Shown here one piece after another: positions 22,199 through 33,000 of a stretch of DNA of 64,000 nucleotides. How positions within the stretch are numbered: the stretch's first letter is position 1; every line of letters starts with the position of its first letter. A model generated the notes under the pieces. It saw only the letters and a list, made by a program, of their open reading frames with translations. It made no database searches and had not been told where the DNA came from. This DNA is from Halichoerus grypus (lineage: Eukaryota; Chordata; Mammalia; Carnivora; Phocidae), in contig NC_135715.1 in NCBI RefSeq assembly GCF_964656455.1, forward strand, positions 41,178,603 through 41,242,602, read 5' to 3'. Both the position numbers and the translations under genes were made by a program.

Positions 22199-23220
22199 AA
22201 CAAATACTTACTAATACCCTGTATGATCCCTCCCAGTATGGATGTGGGAAAAATACAAATATAAATGAAAGGAAAAATAAATTAGCCATTTACATGGGGG
22301 ATATGAATTTCTTACAAACCCAGGTGAACAAAGATATAATTTTGAGAAATGTTTATCAGAAAACTTTTTCCTACTTTGGTCTTCCATTCTATGACATAAA
22401 ATCTATTGTTTTGCTTCCAAGTTAGTTCCATCATTATAGTGAAATTATCATTCATTTCATTTTTAATGTCAGTCACATTGAAGATTTTCCACCTTGTCTT
22501 CCTTCCTGCATAACTTAAGATTCAGAGGAGGATTCTGTGGCATCATGATATCAGGTGAAAATTTTCATTGTTGTGTACTCCAGAGTCATTGCCATGGATG
22601 AAATCCCTCTCAGCTTAGGATATGAAATTCTTTGCAGCTGGTGTTAGCTGATATGCTCACTTCCACATCCCACCAGAGGTGTATGATTAGGAAGATGAGA
22701 GTTGACCAAATCTCTGTATATATTTGCAATGGATCACAAATAACATCATCATAATTTTGCAGACAATTGTGCATGTAAGTGTCAATTTTGGAGTATAGTC
22801 TTACCATGCACCTTAAAATATGAGAGCAGTTGCTTGTTTTATACATGGTTTTGGTGAAAAAATATATACAGTCCTTGCGATAAGAGAGGATTTGGTGCTT
22901 AAACAACATTGCTTCCTTGAACAAGATTGAATTCCAATGGGCCAATAGAGATTTTCAGGATCCTCAAACTATAAGAGCAACTTTTCTTTTCATGTTAATG
23001 TCCTCAATAAAACAGAGGTAATCTAGAAAGAATGAGAAAGCATTTCATTTATTGTTCTGAGATACAATCCTGCTCTTTAAGGAAAACATTTTTATGAAAA
23101 GAACTGCTTATTTTGGAGAATGAACTTATTTCTATATTTGAAAGAGAAAATGACATAATGAGAACAAGAGCTCACATTTTGTATATACTTTGGCTTTTAT
23201 AAATATTAAAGTGAATGGAA
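22199..23220. other. Unique sequence, nothing recognised
   Basis: About 1 kb. A minus-strand frame of 111 residues (22610-22945) shows no recognisable domain and no supporting gene signals, so I treat it as chance. Confidence 0.4.
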
Positions 23221-23253
23221 TATATATACATATATACATTATATTCCCATTAT

Positions 23254-23313
23254 ATTCCCATGTCACGTATAATATATATTTGTGTGTGTGTATATTATAC
23301 ACGACATGGGAAT
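23254..23313. repeat. Inverted repeat (hairpin-forming), 23-bp arms
   Basis: Left arm 23254-23276 and right arm 23291-23313 are reverse complements at 21 of 23 positions, with a 14-nt loop ending in (TG)5. The arms include ATTCCCATGTC / GACATGGGAAT. An extra partial copy of the word ATTATATTCCCAT sits just left. It is not a terminator in a mammal; it may be a secondary-structure feature or a foldback. Confidence 0.85.
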
Positions 23314-23871
23314 TGTGGCTTAACAAACTATGACCTGATGGTATAATTCCTCTAATCAATTTTATGTGTGTTAGAGTCTTTACAACTGTCATGAATTAGC
23401 TGAATTTTAAGAATTTTATTCTCCTCAGTTTTCTGACTGTACTCCTCATTTTTGGCAACCCCAATTTTTAGGTAAGAGTTATGGGTTTTACAGCAATCTG
23501 AGTCAATATTGTAACATTTTGGGAAAGCATGATATTTCATATAAAATTGTAAGCAAAGGTCTTATTTAGTTATGAGATATCTTTGCATTTTCTAGTTGTG
23601 CTTGGTATAGTGTTACTGTTATGATAGCCTTATGTGTTTTGATAATTTCTTGGAACTTTGAAAAGGTGGGATATTTAATGAATTTTATATTTTTACAACT
23701 TCGGTGGAGTAGACATAACTCTGACTGCAGAAGAAGAGATTTAGGTCCAAATAAGCATATGAATCTGACCATAGTTTTAAGCCCAAGCAGAGTGAAATAT
23801 TATTCTAATAATATTTCAGAGAGAAAGTATATTCTAATATATGTTGGTACTTAAAAATTTTTGTAAGACAG
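23314..23871. other. Unique sequence, nothing recognised
   Basis: Frames on both strands around 23566-23854 show no known domain. Confidence 0.4.
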
Positions 23872-23887
23872 AAAGATTTTTTTCCCT

Positions 23888-24269
23888 AAAGAATGAAATC
23901 TTGCCATTTGCAACGACATGGATAGAGTTAGAGAGTATTAGGTTAAGAGAAAAAAGTCAGTCAGAGAAAGACAAATACCATATGATCTCATTCATATGTG
24001 GAATTTGAGAAACAAAAACAAATGGGGAAAGGGAAAAGAAAGAGAGAGACAAACCAAGAAACAGACTCTTAACTCTAGAGAAAAAACTGACGGTAACCAG
24101 AAGAGAGGTGGTGGGGGGGAGGGGTGAAATAGGTAATGGGGGTTGAGGAGTGCACTTGTGATGAGTACTGGGTGTAGTGTTGTATGGAAATATTGAATCA
24201 CTATATTGTACACCTGTACACTAATATTACACTGTGTATGTTAACTAGAATTTAAATAAAAACTTTTAA
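23888..24269 (+). mobile_element. L1: Short LINE-1 3' end, sense
   Basis: It begins inside ORF2 (GAATGAAATCTTGCCATTTG), runs through the ORF2 end and a G-rich 3' UTR (GAGAGGTGGTGGGGGGGAGG), and ends with GTTAACTAGAATTTAAATAA. Target duplication AAAGATTTTTTTCCCT / AAAGATTTTTTTTCCT at 23872-23887 and 24270-24285. This tail type differs from the two-part tail of the neighbouring L1. Confidence 0.9.
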
Positions 24270-24285
24270 AAAGATTTTTTTTCCT

Positions 24286-24361
24286 GATGGCTTTGAATTT
24301 TCTAAGGGAATTAATGGACTTAATGTAATGATTTTTAAAAATTTTTAATTTTGAATAAATT
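24286..24361. other. Unique spacer between two L1 insertions
   Basis: A short AT-rich stretch; nothing recognised. Confidence 0.35.
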
Positions 24362-24844
24362 TTAAATGTTTGCTTTTTTCTCATTTTTTTATTATGTTAT
24401 GTGAATCACCATACATTACATCATTAGTTTTTGATGTAGTGTTCCATGATTCATTGCTTGCATATAATACCCAGTGCTCCATTCAGTACATGCCCTCTTT
24501 AATATCCATCACCAGGCTAACCCATCCCCCCAACCCCCTCCCCTCTAGAACCCTCAGTTTGTTTCTCAGAGTCCATAGTCTCTCATGGTTCATCTCCCCC
24601 TCTGATTTCCCCCCCTTCATTTTTCCCTACCTGTTATCTTCTTCTTCTTCTTTTTTTTTTTTTTTTAACATATAATGTATTATTTGTTTCAGAGGTACAG
24701 GTCTGTGATTCAACAGTCTTACACATTTCACAGTGCTCACCATAGCGCATACCCTCCCCAATGTCTATCACCCAGCCACCCCATCCCTCCAACCCCACCA
24801 CCACTCCAGCAAACCTCAGTTTGTTTCCTGAGATTAAGAATTCC

Positions 24845-25775
24845 TCATATCAGTGAGAGCATATGATACATGTCTTTCTCTGATTGACTTATTTCGCTCA
24901 GCATAATACCCTCCAGTTCCATCCACATCGTTGCAAATGGCAAGATTTCATTCCTTTTGATGGCTGCATAATATTCCATTGTGTATATATACCACTTCTT
25001 CTTTATCCATTCATCTGTCGATGGACATCTTGGCTCTTTCCATAGTTTGGCTATTGTGGACATTGCTACTATTAAAAGTGGGGTGCACGTACCCCTTTAG
25101 ATCCCTACATTTGTATCTTTGGGGTAAATACCCAGTAGTGCAATTGTTGGGTCATAGGGCAGCTCTATTTTCAACTTTTTGAGGAACCTCCATACTGTTT
25201 TCCAGAGCGGCTGCACCAGCTTGCATTCCCACCAACAGTGTAGGAGGGTTCCCCTTTCTCCGCATCCCCGTCAACATCTGTCGTTTCCTGACTTGTTAAA
25301 TTTTAGCCATTCTGACTGGTGTGAGGTGGTATCTCATTGAGGTTTTGATTTGGATTTCCCTGATGCCGAGCAATGTTGTGCACTTTTTCATGTGTCTGTT
25401 GGCCATTTGGATGTCTTCTTTGGAAAAATGTCTGTTGATGTCTTCTGCCCATTTCTTGATTGGATCATTTGTTCTTTGGGTGTTGAGTTTAAGAAGTTCT
25501 TTATAGATTTTGGATACTAGCCCTTTATCTGATATGTCATTTGCAAATATCTTCTCCCATTCTGTCAGTTGTCTTTTGGTTTTGTTGACTGTTTCTTTTG
25601 CTGTGCAAAAGCTTTTTATCTTGATGAAGTCCGAATAGTTCATTTTTGCCCTTGCTTCCCTTGCCTTTGGCGATGTTTCTAGGAAGAAGTTGCTGTGGCT
25701 GAGGTCGAAGAGGTTGCTGCCTGTGTTCTCCTTTAGGATTTTTATGGACTCCTGTCTCACATTTAGGTCTTTCAA
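24845..25775 (-). pseudogene. LINE-1 ORF2 C-terminal part (non-inverted segment)
   Basis: Starts at [20 protein letters not shown] next to the inversion junction and continues as the ORF2 C-terminal domain. The frame breaks at about 25296-25303, where AAATTTAAC replaces the AAATTAAC seen in the 3317 copy (one extra T). Reading resumes in another frame, and 24848-25063 ends ...HMLSLI before the normal TGA at 24845-24847. The coding content is otherwise close to that of the 3317 copy, so the two belong to the same young subfamily. Confidence 0.88.
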
Positions 25776-26973
25776 AAACCCACAGCGAATATCATTCTCA
25801 ATGGGGAAAAACTGAGAGCTTTCCCCCTAAGGTCAGGAACACGGCAGGGATGTCCACTATCACCACTGCTATTCAACATAGAAGTCCTAGCCACAGCAAT
25901 CAGGGCGCCTGGGTGGCTCAGTCGTTAAGCGTCTGCCTTCAGCTCAGGTCATGATCCTAGGGTCCTGGGATCGAGTCCCACATCGGGCTCCCTGCTCGGC
26001 AGGAAGCCTGCTTCTCCCTCTCCCACTCCCCCTACTTGTGTTCCTGCTCTCGCTGTCTCTCTCTCTCTGTCAAATAAATAAATAAAATCTTAAAAAAAAA
26101 AAGAAGAAGTCCTAGCCACAGCAAGCAGACAACAAAAAAAACATAAAAGGCATCCGAATCAGCAAAGAGGAAGTCAAACTCTCACTCTTTGCAGATGATA
26201 TACTTTATGTGGAAAACCCAAAAGACTCCACCCCAAAACTGCTAGAACTCATACAGGAATTCAGTAAAGTGGCAGGATATAAAATCAATGCACAGAAATC
26301 AGTGGCATTCCTAGACACCAACAAGACAGAAGAAAGAGAAATTAAGGAGTCGATCCCATTTACAATTGCACCCAAAACCCTAAGATACCTAGGAATAAAT
26401 CTAACCAAAGAGGCAAAGGATCTGTACTCAGAAAACTATAAAATACTCATGAAAGAAATTGAGGAAGACACAAAGAAATGGAAAAATGTTCCATGCTCAT
26501 GTGTTGGAAGAACAAATATTGGGAAGATGTCAATGCTACCTAGAGCAATCTACACATTCAATGCAATCCCTATCAAAATACCACCCACTTTTTTCAAAGA
26601 GATGGAACAAATAATCCTAAAATTTGTATGGAACAAGAAAAGAGCCTGAATAGCTAGAGGAATGTTGAAAAAGAAAAGCAAAGCTGGTGGCATCACAATT
26701 CCGGACTTCAAGCTCTATTACAAAGCTGTCATCATCAAGACAGTATGGTACTGGCACAAAAACAGACACATAGATCAGTGGAACAGAATAGAGAGCCCAG
26801 AAATGGACCCTCAACTCTATGGTGAACTAATCTTCGACAAAGCGGGAAAGAATGTCCAATGGAAAAAAGATAGTCTCTTCAACAAATGGTGTTGGCCAAA
26901 TTGGACAGCCACATGCAGAAGAATGAAACTGGACCATTTCCTTACACCACACACAAAAATAGACTCAAAATGG
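25776..26973 (+). pseudogene. LINE-1 ORF2 reverse transcriptase part (inverted segment)
   Basis: Plus-strand ORF2 from the KPT.NIILNG region through the active site FADD (26188-26199) to KIDSKW at the edge. Three lesions are visible: the 205-bp SINE at 25900-26104, an extra A in the A-run near 26134-26142 that shifts the frame relative to the downstream part, and an in-frame TGA at 26647-26649 where GCC-CGA-ATA is expected (a CpG-type C to T change). After that stop the same frame stays open past the L1 boundary to 27024. The catalytic aspartates are retained, but the gene is dead. Confidence 0.88.
25900..26104 (+). mobile_element. CAN-type SINE inserted into LINE-1
   Basis: Full-length young-type SINE (GGGCGCCTGGGTGGCTCAGT at about 25903, tail AAATAAATAAAATCTT and A run). 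Target duplication GAAGTCCTAGCCACAGCAA at 25881-25899 and 26106-26124, inside the inverted L1 segment. It is therefore younger than the L1. Confidence 0.96.
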
Positions 26974-26991
26974 TTAAATGTTTGCTTTTTT

Positions 26992-27570
26992 GAGAGTATA
27001 GGGATTATGAACAGGGATAGATGAATAACTTTCCATCCTATTATATGGGGTAAAAATTAAAATAATGTCCCTTTTGATGTTTGATCTTTCTGGTAGAAAA
27101 GAGGGCTATGTAAGTGGAAATATGAACCCAGCACAAACATAATTAGCTAAACAATATTAGTGCATACAAAAGTAAAAAATAAAATTACAGTGCATTACAA
27201 TTAAGATTACATATCAAATATTTTACAATGAAAAACTATTCTTAAATTTACTATAGTAGAGTTTAGTTGATAAAAAAATACAAATGCTGTTGATATTATA
27301 TGTTTCCCTTTTAACCCCTGTGAAATAGGTTCTCTTTTCTGAATTTAAAGAACTATTATGTGTGTGCACACACCCATACACACCATGTTCTAATGCACCC
27401 AAGGGACAGTATAAAGATATTAAATCCATCTTTTATGAAAGTGCTATTATACTGTGCTTTAAGAGCTTTAAAATATACTACAATAGCTATATAGATAGAT
27501 AGATAGATTTAATAGTTTTCTGCATAGACAAAAGAGCAGACTATGTATTGTATTAGAAAAGCAAAAAATT
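26992..27570. other. Unique AT-rich sequence with two tiny repeats
   Basis: Contains the 14-bp perfect palindrome GTGTGTGCACACAC at 27360-27373 and a short (ATAG)n run at about 27489-27508. No gene recognised. Confidence 0.5.
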
Positions 27571-27745
27571 CAGTTGAATAAACAGTTGATGAACACCAAT
27601 TATAGATGAAGTAGTGTGATAACTTCTTGCAGAAGGCATAAACATGAGTAATCCTTCTGTGCAAGAAGCTCACAATTTAGTAGATATGATAATGCAGTTT
27701 AAGAGTATTTACCCAAACTACAAAATGGATACATGGCTGAAACAA
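27571..27745 (-). mobile_element. Possible diverged LINE-2, antisense
   Basis: The words 'GATGAACACCAATTATAGAT', 'GGCATAAACATGAGTAATCC' and 'CAAGAAGCTCACAATTTAGT' follow the order of an antisense L2 3' end (...CACTGGGGATACAGAGATGAAC ... GAGCTCACAGTCTAG). Weak but ordered similarity. Confidence 0.4.
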
Positions 27746-28134
27746 AGCAAAACAATATTAATATGAGGAAAGAAGCTTAAAATATTTCTCATGTAGTCTT
27801 ACATTCCTTTGTGTTCTATAAGCTATGCTCAGGAAGTATAAACAGGAAGTATAAACTATATATGAGTTCCTTGTTTGTGGTAGTTCCGACTCTATCCCAT
27901 AGTCTAACATATTTTTTCCTCAAATAGTATATTGATTGACAATCAAGGAAAACAATCATGATCCACTAAACCGTGTGTTCATTTCAAAATGGTAAAAATT
28001 GACCTTGTTTACTGGCATATGCTAGAAGATATCAAAAGCATTGCTTTCAATCTACTTACCCACTTCTGACCAGAATCAATAGGTTCTTAAAGGCTTTATT
28101 TTGCTTCATGCTTAATAGTTCTTCCAAAGGTTCA
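27746..28134. other. Unique sequence, nothing recognised
   Basis: A tandem pair AGGAAGTATAAAC(T/A) occurs near 27832-27857. No gene recognised. Confidence 0.35.
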
Positions 28135-28147
28135 TGAAATATTCTTT

Positions 28148-28289
28148 TTTTAATATGTTAATATAATGAGTGTACTATTTCTAAGTTTACTTATTTTTTT
28201 AGTAATCTTTACACCCAGCGTGGGACTCAAACTCACGACCTTAAGATCAAAAATCACATGCTATCCCAACTGAGCCAGCCAAGTGCCCC
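28148..28289 (-). mobile_element. Ancient tRNA-derived carnivore SINE
   Basis: The right end is a diverged head complement (CTGAGCCAGCCAAGTGCCCC). The middle has ACACCCAGCGTGGGACTCAA and ACTCACGACCTTAAGATCAA, i.e. the old short type lacking the CT-rich body. Target duplication TGAAATATTCTTT at 28135-28147 and 28290-28302. Confidence 0.88.
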
Positions 28290-28302
28290 TGAAATATTCT
28301 TT

Positions 28303-28622
28303 ATAAGTATGACCGTGCTACTTTCTGCACTTGGATTGATCCTTCTCCACCTTCACTTCAGCACCTCTTTTTTAATCATTATCATTATGCCATCTAGCTT
28401 GAGAATTACCTCCTCTACGAAACCTTTCCTGGTCTCTACTCCTTTAAGTTACTTGATCTTGCCTTTGTACTGGGTCCATGTTTTTAATATTGTAATGTCA
28501 CACAGAATGATAATGTGTCCTCCACCAGAGGAGGCAAGATCTGAGTCTTTTTATTTTTGGCATTTGTTTTTAAGCTAATGTCTGAACATAACTGACATTC
28601 AATAATTGCTTGGAATCAAGAT
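28303..28622 (+). mobile_element. Diverged LINE-2 3' part
   Basis: Ordered L2-like words: 'ATTACCTCCTCTACGAAACC' followed by 'TTTCCTGGTCTCTACTCC', then 'GAGGAGGCAAGATCTGAGTC', and finally 'CTGACATTCAATAATTGCTT' at the expected 3' end. Ancient and non-functional. Confidence 0.6.
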
Positions 28623-29435
28623 GCTAGTAACACAGGTAAGGGCAGCAAGACTAGATAGAGATCCTACCCTCCCCCCACTGGATGGCTAAGGAAATTACTA
28701 TAAATTTATTGTCAATTTTGCACAATCCCAGGACTGAAGTACAGCATATAAGTATTCTCTTCAAAGTGACCTTTCACATTTGGGGGCCAGACCTTAGCTT
28801 CAAAAGTTAATTGCATATATGTCTATTTAAGACTATTGCTGCTAAAATTAATTATGTGAATTGAGTGAAAAGGAATTGAATGCACCTCCTTTAAGCACTT
28901 TAAATGTAGACATAGATTAATGATAATCATTTTTTAGGGAGAGAACTGGAAAAAGACTCTTACATAATTAGAAATTCAAATAAAGCACTTATATATCTCT
29001 TTATAAATGAAACAAAGTTACATTTATTTTAGTTCTTTTCTAATAAAGCATATTAAATTTCCATTTGCTATGCTTCCTCTTATCCAGATACATCTTCAAA
29101 GATTTATAGGTCTATTTCTTAAATGGTCATTTAAAAAATTGCCACTTAGATTAATTATTTCACTAGGGATAATTGTCATTCTCCAACAATTGTCTGTAAT
29201 GGTGAGCACAGGGGTGGAGCTTATTTGACAGTTTTTGCCCTTGGGAGTATAATTGGTAAGGTAAAATAACAGTGTTACAGTGTTTAAAAGAAATAATAAA
29301 CACCAAGAGGATGTTATTATCTTCTAAAATATTTTAAAAATAAGCAATTCTGTATAATTCTAGCTATCAGAAAGCAAAAGAATGTCATATACCTAAAATA
29401 AAATGTTATTTTTTTCTTTTAAGAAGTGATTTTTT
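28623..29435. other. Unique AT-rich sequence, nothing recognised
   Basis: No element or gene recognised. Confidence 0.4.
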
Positions 29436-29451
29436 TGTAAATGGTATATTC

Positions 29452-29465
29452 TTTTTTAGAAGATT

Positions 29466-29496
<31 letters not shown>

Positions 29497-29651
29497 TTTG
29501 ACAGAGAGAGAGAGAGAATGTACCAGAGGGAGAGGGAGAAGCAGATTCCCCACTGAGCAGGGAGGCCAATGTGGGACTCAATCCCAGGACCCTGGGATCA
29601 TGACCTGAGCCAAAGTCAGACGCTTAAACGACTGAGCCACCCAGACATCCC
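29452..29651 (-). mobile_element. CAN-type SINE
   Basis: Antisense copy with a long (TTTA)n tail (29463-29499), a (GA)n run, and the head complement GAGCCACCCAGACATCCC at right. Target duplication TGTAAATGGTATATTC (29436-29451) / TGTAAATAGTAGATTC (29652-29667), two mismatches. Confidence 0.94.
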
Positions 29652-29810
29652 TGTAAATAGTAGATTCAAAAATACTAGATAGCTATCTAGCTTCTGATAG
29701 ATGGCAGTTACCATTGGAGTGCATTATTTGAATAATATTTGTAATGTTTAGAAGGTCATAGACCCATATTAATGATCTGACTGAAATTTTCTTAAATAAT
29801 AAATGGATTG

Positions 29811-30024
29811 TGGGGCATGTGGGTAGCTCAGTTGGTTAAGCATCTGACTCCTGATTTCGGCTCAGGTCATGATCTCAGGGTCATGAAATCGAGCCCCATG
29901 TCACATGGAGGCGCATTCAGTGCAGAGTCTGCTTGGGATTCTCACTCTCCCTCTCCCTCCATCCCTCCCCCTGCTTGCATGCGCTCTCTCTCTCTAAAAT
30001 AATAAATAAATAAAATCTTTTTAA
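29811..30024 (+). mobile_element. CAN-type SINE, older subfamily
   Basis: Head GGGGCATGTGGGTAGCTCAG, 'TCATGATCTCAGGGTCATGA', a CT-rich body and tail AAATAAATAAAATC. Target duplication AAATAATAAATGGATTG / AAATAATAAATAGATTG at 29794-29810 and 30025-30041. Confidence 0.93.
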
Positions 30025-30041
30025 AAATAATAAATAGATTG

Positions 30042-33000
30042 CTTATATTACAAGAAGTTTCAGGCAAGGATCACTGGCAAGAATGATGCCCTCAAGGACA
30101 CAAGGTCTTTCCATTCTTTTGCTCTCACCTTAGTGCACTCACTTTGCTTCAAATCGTATCTGCCAGTACAAACACCTCCTTCACCTTAACAGTAAGGAAA
30201 TGTTTCCGAGGTGTGTACCACCACAGCTGGCTTCACACCTGCTTGACCAAAACTAATCACTGAACCAATGATTGGTTACAAGAATTCAATGACATACTGA
30301 CTTAGTTGAATCAAGAACTACCCGATATGGCAATGGAGTAATTCACTTTGCTTCTGAATATTGAGTAGGCACAAAGGGTGATTGAATATAGTTGAATTTC
30401 CCTTAGCCAATTTGAAACAAATTTTTGTTTTGTTTTGAAACAAAACTATCACATGATAAGAACAACCTAAGAAACATACCTTAAAATAAATCGAGAAAGA
30501 AAGAAATCTTCCCAGTTCCCTAGGGATATTTCCAAAAGCTATGGAATCAAATAACTTAAAATCATACCTTGTCCTTTATGGATCTTTCTGTAATCAACTA
30601 ATGAAGTGCAAAATTATGAAATTATGAAATAGAAATAAAACACTGATGATTTCTTGATTTTAGTATGCCCATTCCCTGATATTAGGGGAAAGCACATGAA
30701 ATTTCAAAGTAAACAATACTACCATGTATGTTAACAAAAACTACAGTTTTTCTTCATAGCTGCTTGAGTTATGCATGACCCTGCAGAACTCTGATTGGAT
30801 TTTATTTCTTAATATACACAGTATACATAATGCATCATGAAAAGCTTCTAGCTTCACCATTTAAGATTTGAAATTGAATACATAATAAATGTCTTGGGAA
30901 CTCATCCTACTTCTGGTATGCCGTATCTTTCAATAACTATAGCTGTAGCTACTGCTTTTTTCTGAATTGTTTCCAGGGTTATTTCTGTACAATCTTTTGT
31001 CAGAAGCTAATTTCAGTAAGATCTTTTTACACAATAGCATAATGTTATCCTTTTTTACAATATAAACAACGAAAATTGCTGCTATGCTGAAATTTAATAA
31101 CATGCTTCACTGAATACAATGCATTCACTTGTTTTTCTGTTTTATTTAATCTTCAAAAGGTACAGATCACCTACAATTTAATATAATTATATTGGAGTAT
31201 CTAAAATATAAAATATTAATATCACAGTAAGAAAGTGGATAAGTATTTATTTTAAAACTTGCATGGTCTATAACAACTTTGAAGGATATTTTGTTCTTAG
31301 TGTATTTATTGTGCATGTGGTAACAATGCCTAGATATAATTTTGTTATCATATAAATTTTACTGTCACTGGGTGTCTATTTTTTCATTTAAACTTGCAAA
31401 CTTAATTTGAAAAAGCTTTAGAGCAGGCCTATGAATATTACATGTGTATATTAGAAGTAAAAAAATGTAGTTCCTGTATACATTATTGAAAACTATCTTA
31501 GTAAGAGGTTGCACATTGAATAATTTTTTCTCTTCAAATTCTCCTCATTTTCATGTTAATGTCTTTGGAAATGTCACTTCAGTACTTTTGTGATTACAAA
31601 CTTTTCAACAACTATCCATAAATAATGCATCAGTGACAATATTGTTCTAATAACTTATTTAGGCCATAATTAATTCACAGCTCTAGGCATATTTAAATAA
31701 GGGCCTTCTTTTAAGTTTGTAGCTTTCGGTGCTGCTTGTTTAGGCAATCTGAAAAAACAAAATTCAAAACCAAAATAGTACACTTCCTGTGGTTATAGTT
31801 TAGACTTTGCAATCTACAACAAACATATGCTACTAAATAAATTACCTGAAATATCTAAATCCATGTAGGATGTTTTTCTCCACCCTCCCTTTAATTTGCT
31901 CTGGAGTTTTAATTGCCAACTATGGATTCTCCTTCCTTATTCCCTAATTCCCACTTTTCATGCAAAGGAGTTAATGGGGTTATAATCTCGTAATTAAAGA
32001 AGATAATTCTAATTTCTCTGATGACTCTTTATTATGATAATCTTGTTAAGATTATGGTGTTTCATTTGTTAGTACACGTGAACAGTTGGCTTTGTGGAGG
32101 CAGCCTTGCTACTGAGTAACTAAATAATTAAAAAAGCAGAACTGTCTAGCCAGCAAAGTCTTACTGCTAATGTAAGAACAAAGTTAAATTTAACTCTGTA
32201 CATCTATCAAATGAACCAGATTGGACATATCACATATTTAGTATGAGTCATCAAATAAAAGATAAGGCTTCATTAAGCAAGTATCTGATTTCATATTTAA
32301 TAAAGAATTGTTTTTTCTAGATTGATATCTTTGTATCGGTTGGCACAGCAAGAAACATAAAAGACAACTCATTAACTAATTTACCAAACATAGCAATGAT
32401 ATTAGAAAGTTCAGAAGATGCTTCATTCATTCGAATTAGCCCACATATGTAATGTATTACAAGTAAGTTTGCATTTAAGTTATTTCTTAAGATGTGCTTG
32501 TGAAAGAATCATCTTCTTTGATTGTACCGGAGTCCGCAATGGTCTTTGAACATGACTGACCTTAATTTCAGTGATAACTGTCAAAAGCAACAATGCAATA
32601 TGGGGTATTGGTATGCCTTCATGAATTATATGTAGTAAGTGAATTTACACATTGTAAAATATATCTTGTCAGTTTAACATCTTCCATTTTTTGAAAGGAT
32701 TTTTTGAAGTAAACACCTGGGTGATTTTTATAAAACCTGCTATTTATGGAGGAGCAAGTCATAGAAAACCCAAGCAACTAAGACCCAGTAACTCTCTCTT
32801 TCTTTTTTAAGAATATTTTGAATGGATCAACATTTAATATAAGAGAGGAAATTAAATCACTTCTATTAAAAAAAACCACTCTGAATGCAATGTAGTAGGT
32901 TGGTGAGTTTTTTAAGAATAAAATAGAATGATATAGGGTTCTTTGGGACTGTTTCAGAGTTATACGTGTATAACTATAAACCAGAGTTCACCTCAAAATG

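Larger units (their letters stand above)
24380..26973 (-). mobile_element. L1: Young LINE-1 with inverted 5' part (twin priming)
   Basis: Bounded by a perfect 18-bp target duplication TTAAATGTTTGCTTTTTT (24362-24379, 26974-26991). The 3' part (24380-25773) is antisense: tail module B, a 16-bp T tract (24651-24666), tail module A, then the ORF2 C-terminus. The 5' part (25774-26973) is in plus orientation and holds the reverse transcriptase and following region. The plus segment ends at ...KIDSKW, and the minus segment starts at [10 protein letters not shown], which is the next part of the protein, so inversion lost essentially no sequence. A SINE (25900-26104) inserted later. Confidence 0.96.

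Noticed and set aside
22610..22945. Minus-strand open frame of 111 codons in unique DNA
   Set aside because: No recognisable domain, no splice or promoter context; frames of this size occur by chance in a 64-kb window.
26209..27024. Possible reverse transcriptase gene
   Set aside because: It is the inverted 5' part of a twin-primed L1 with an internal stop, an upstream frameshift and a SINE insertion; not a host or new RT system.
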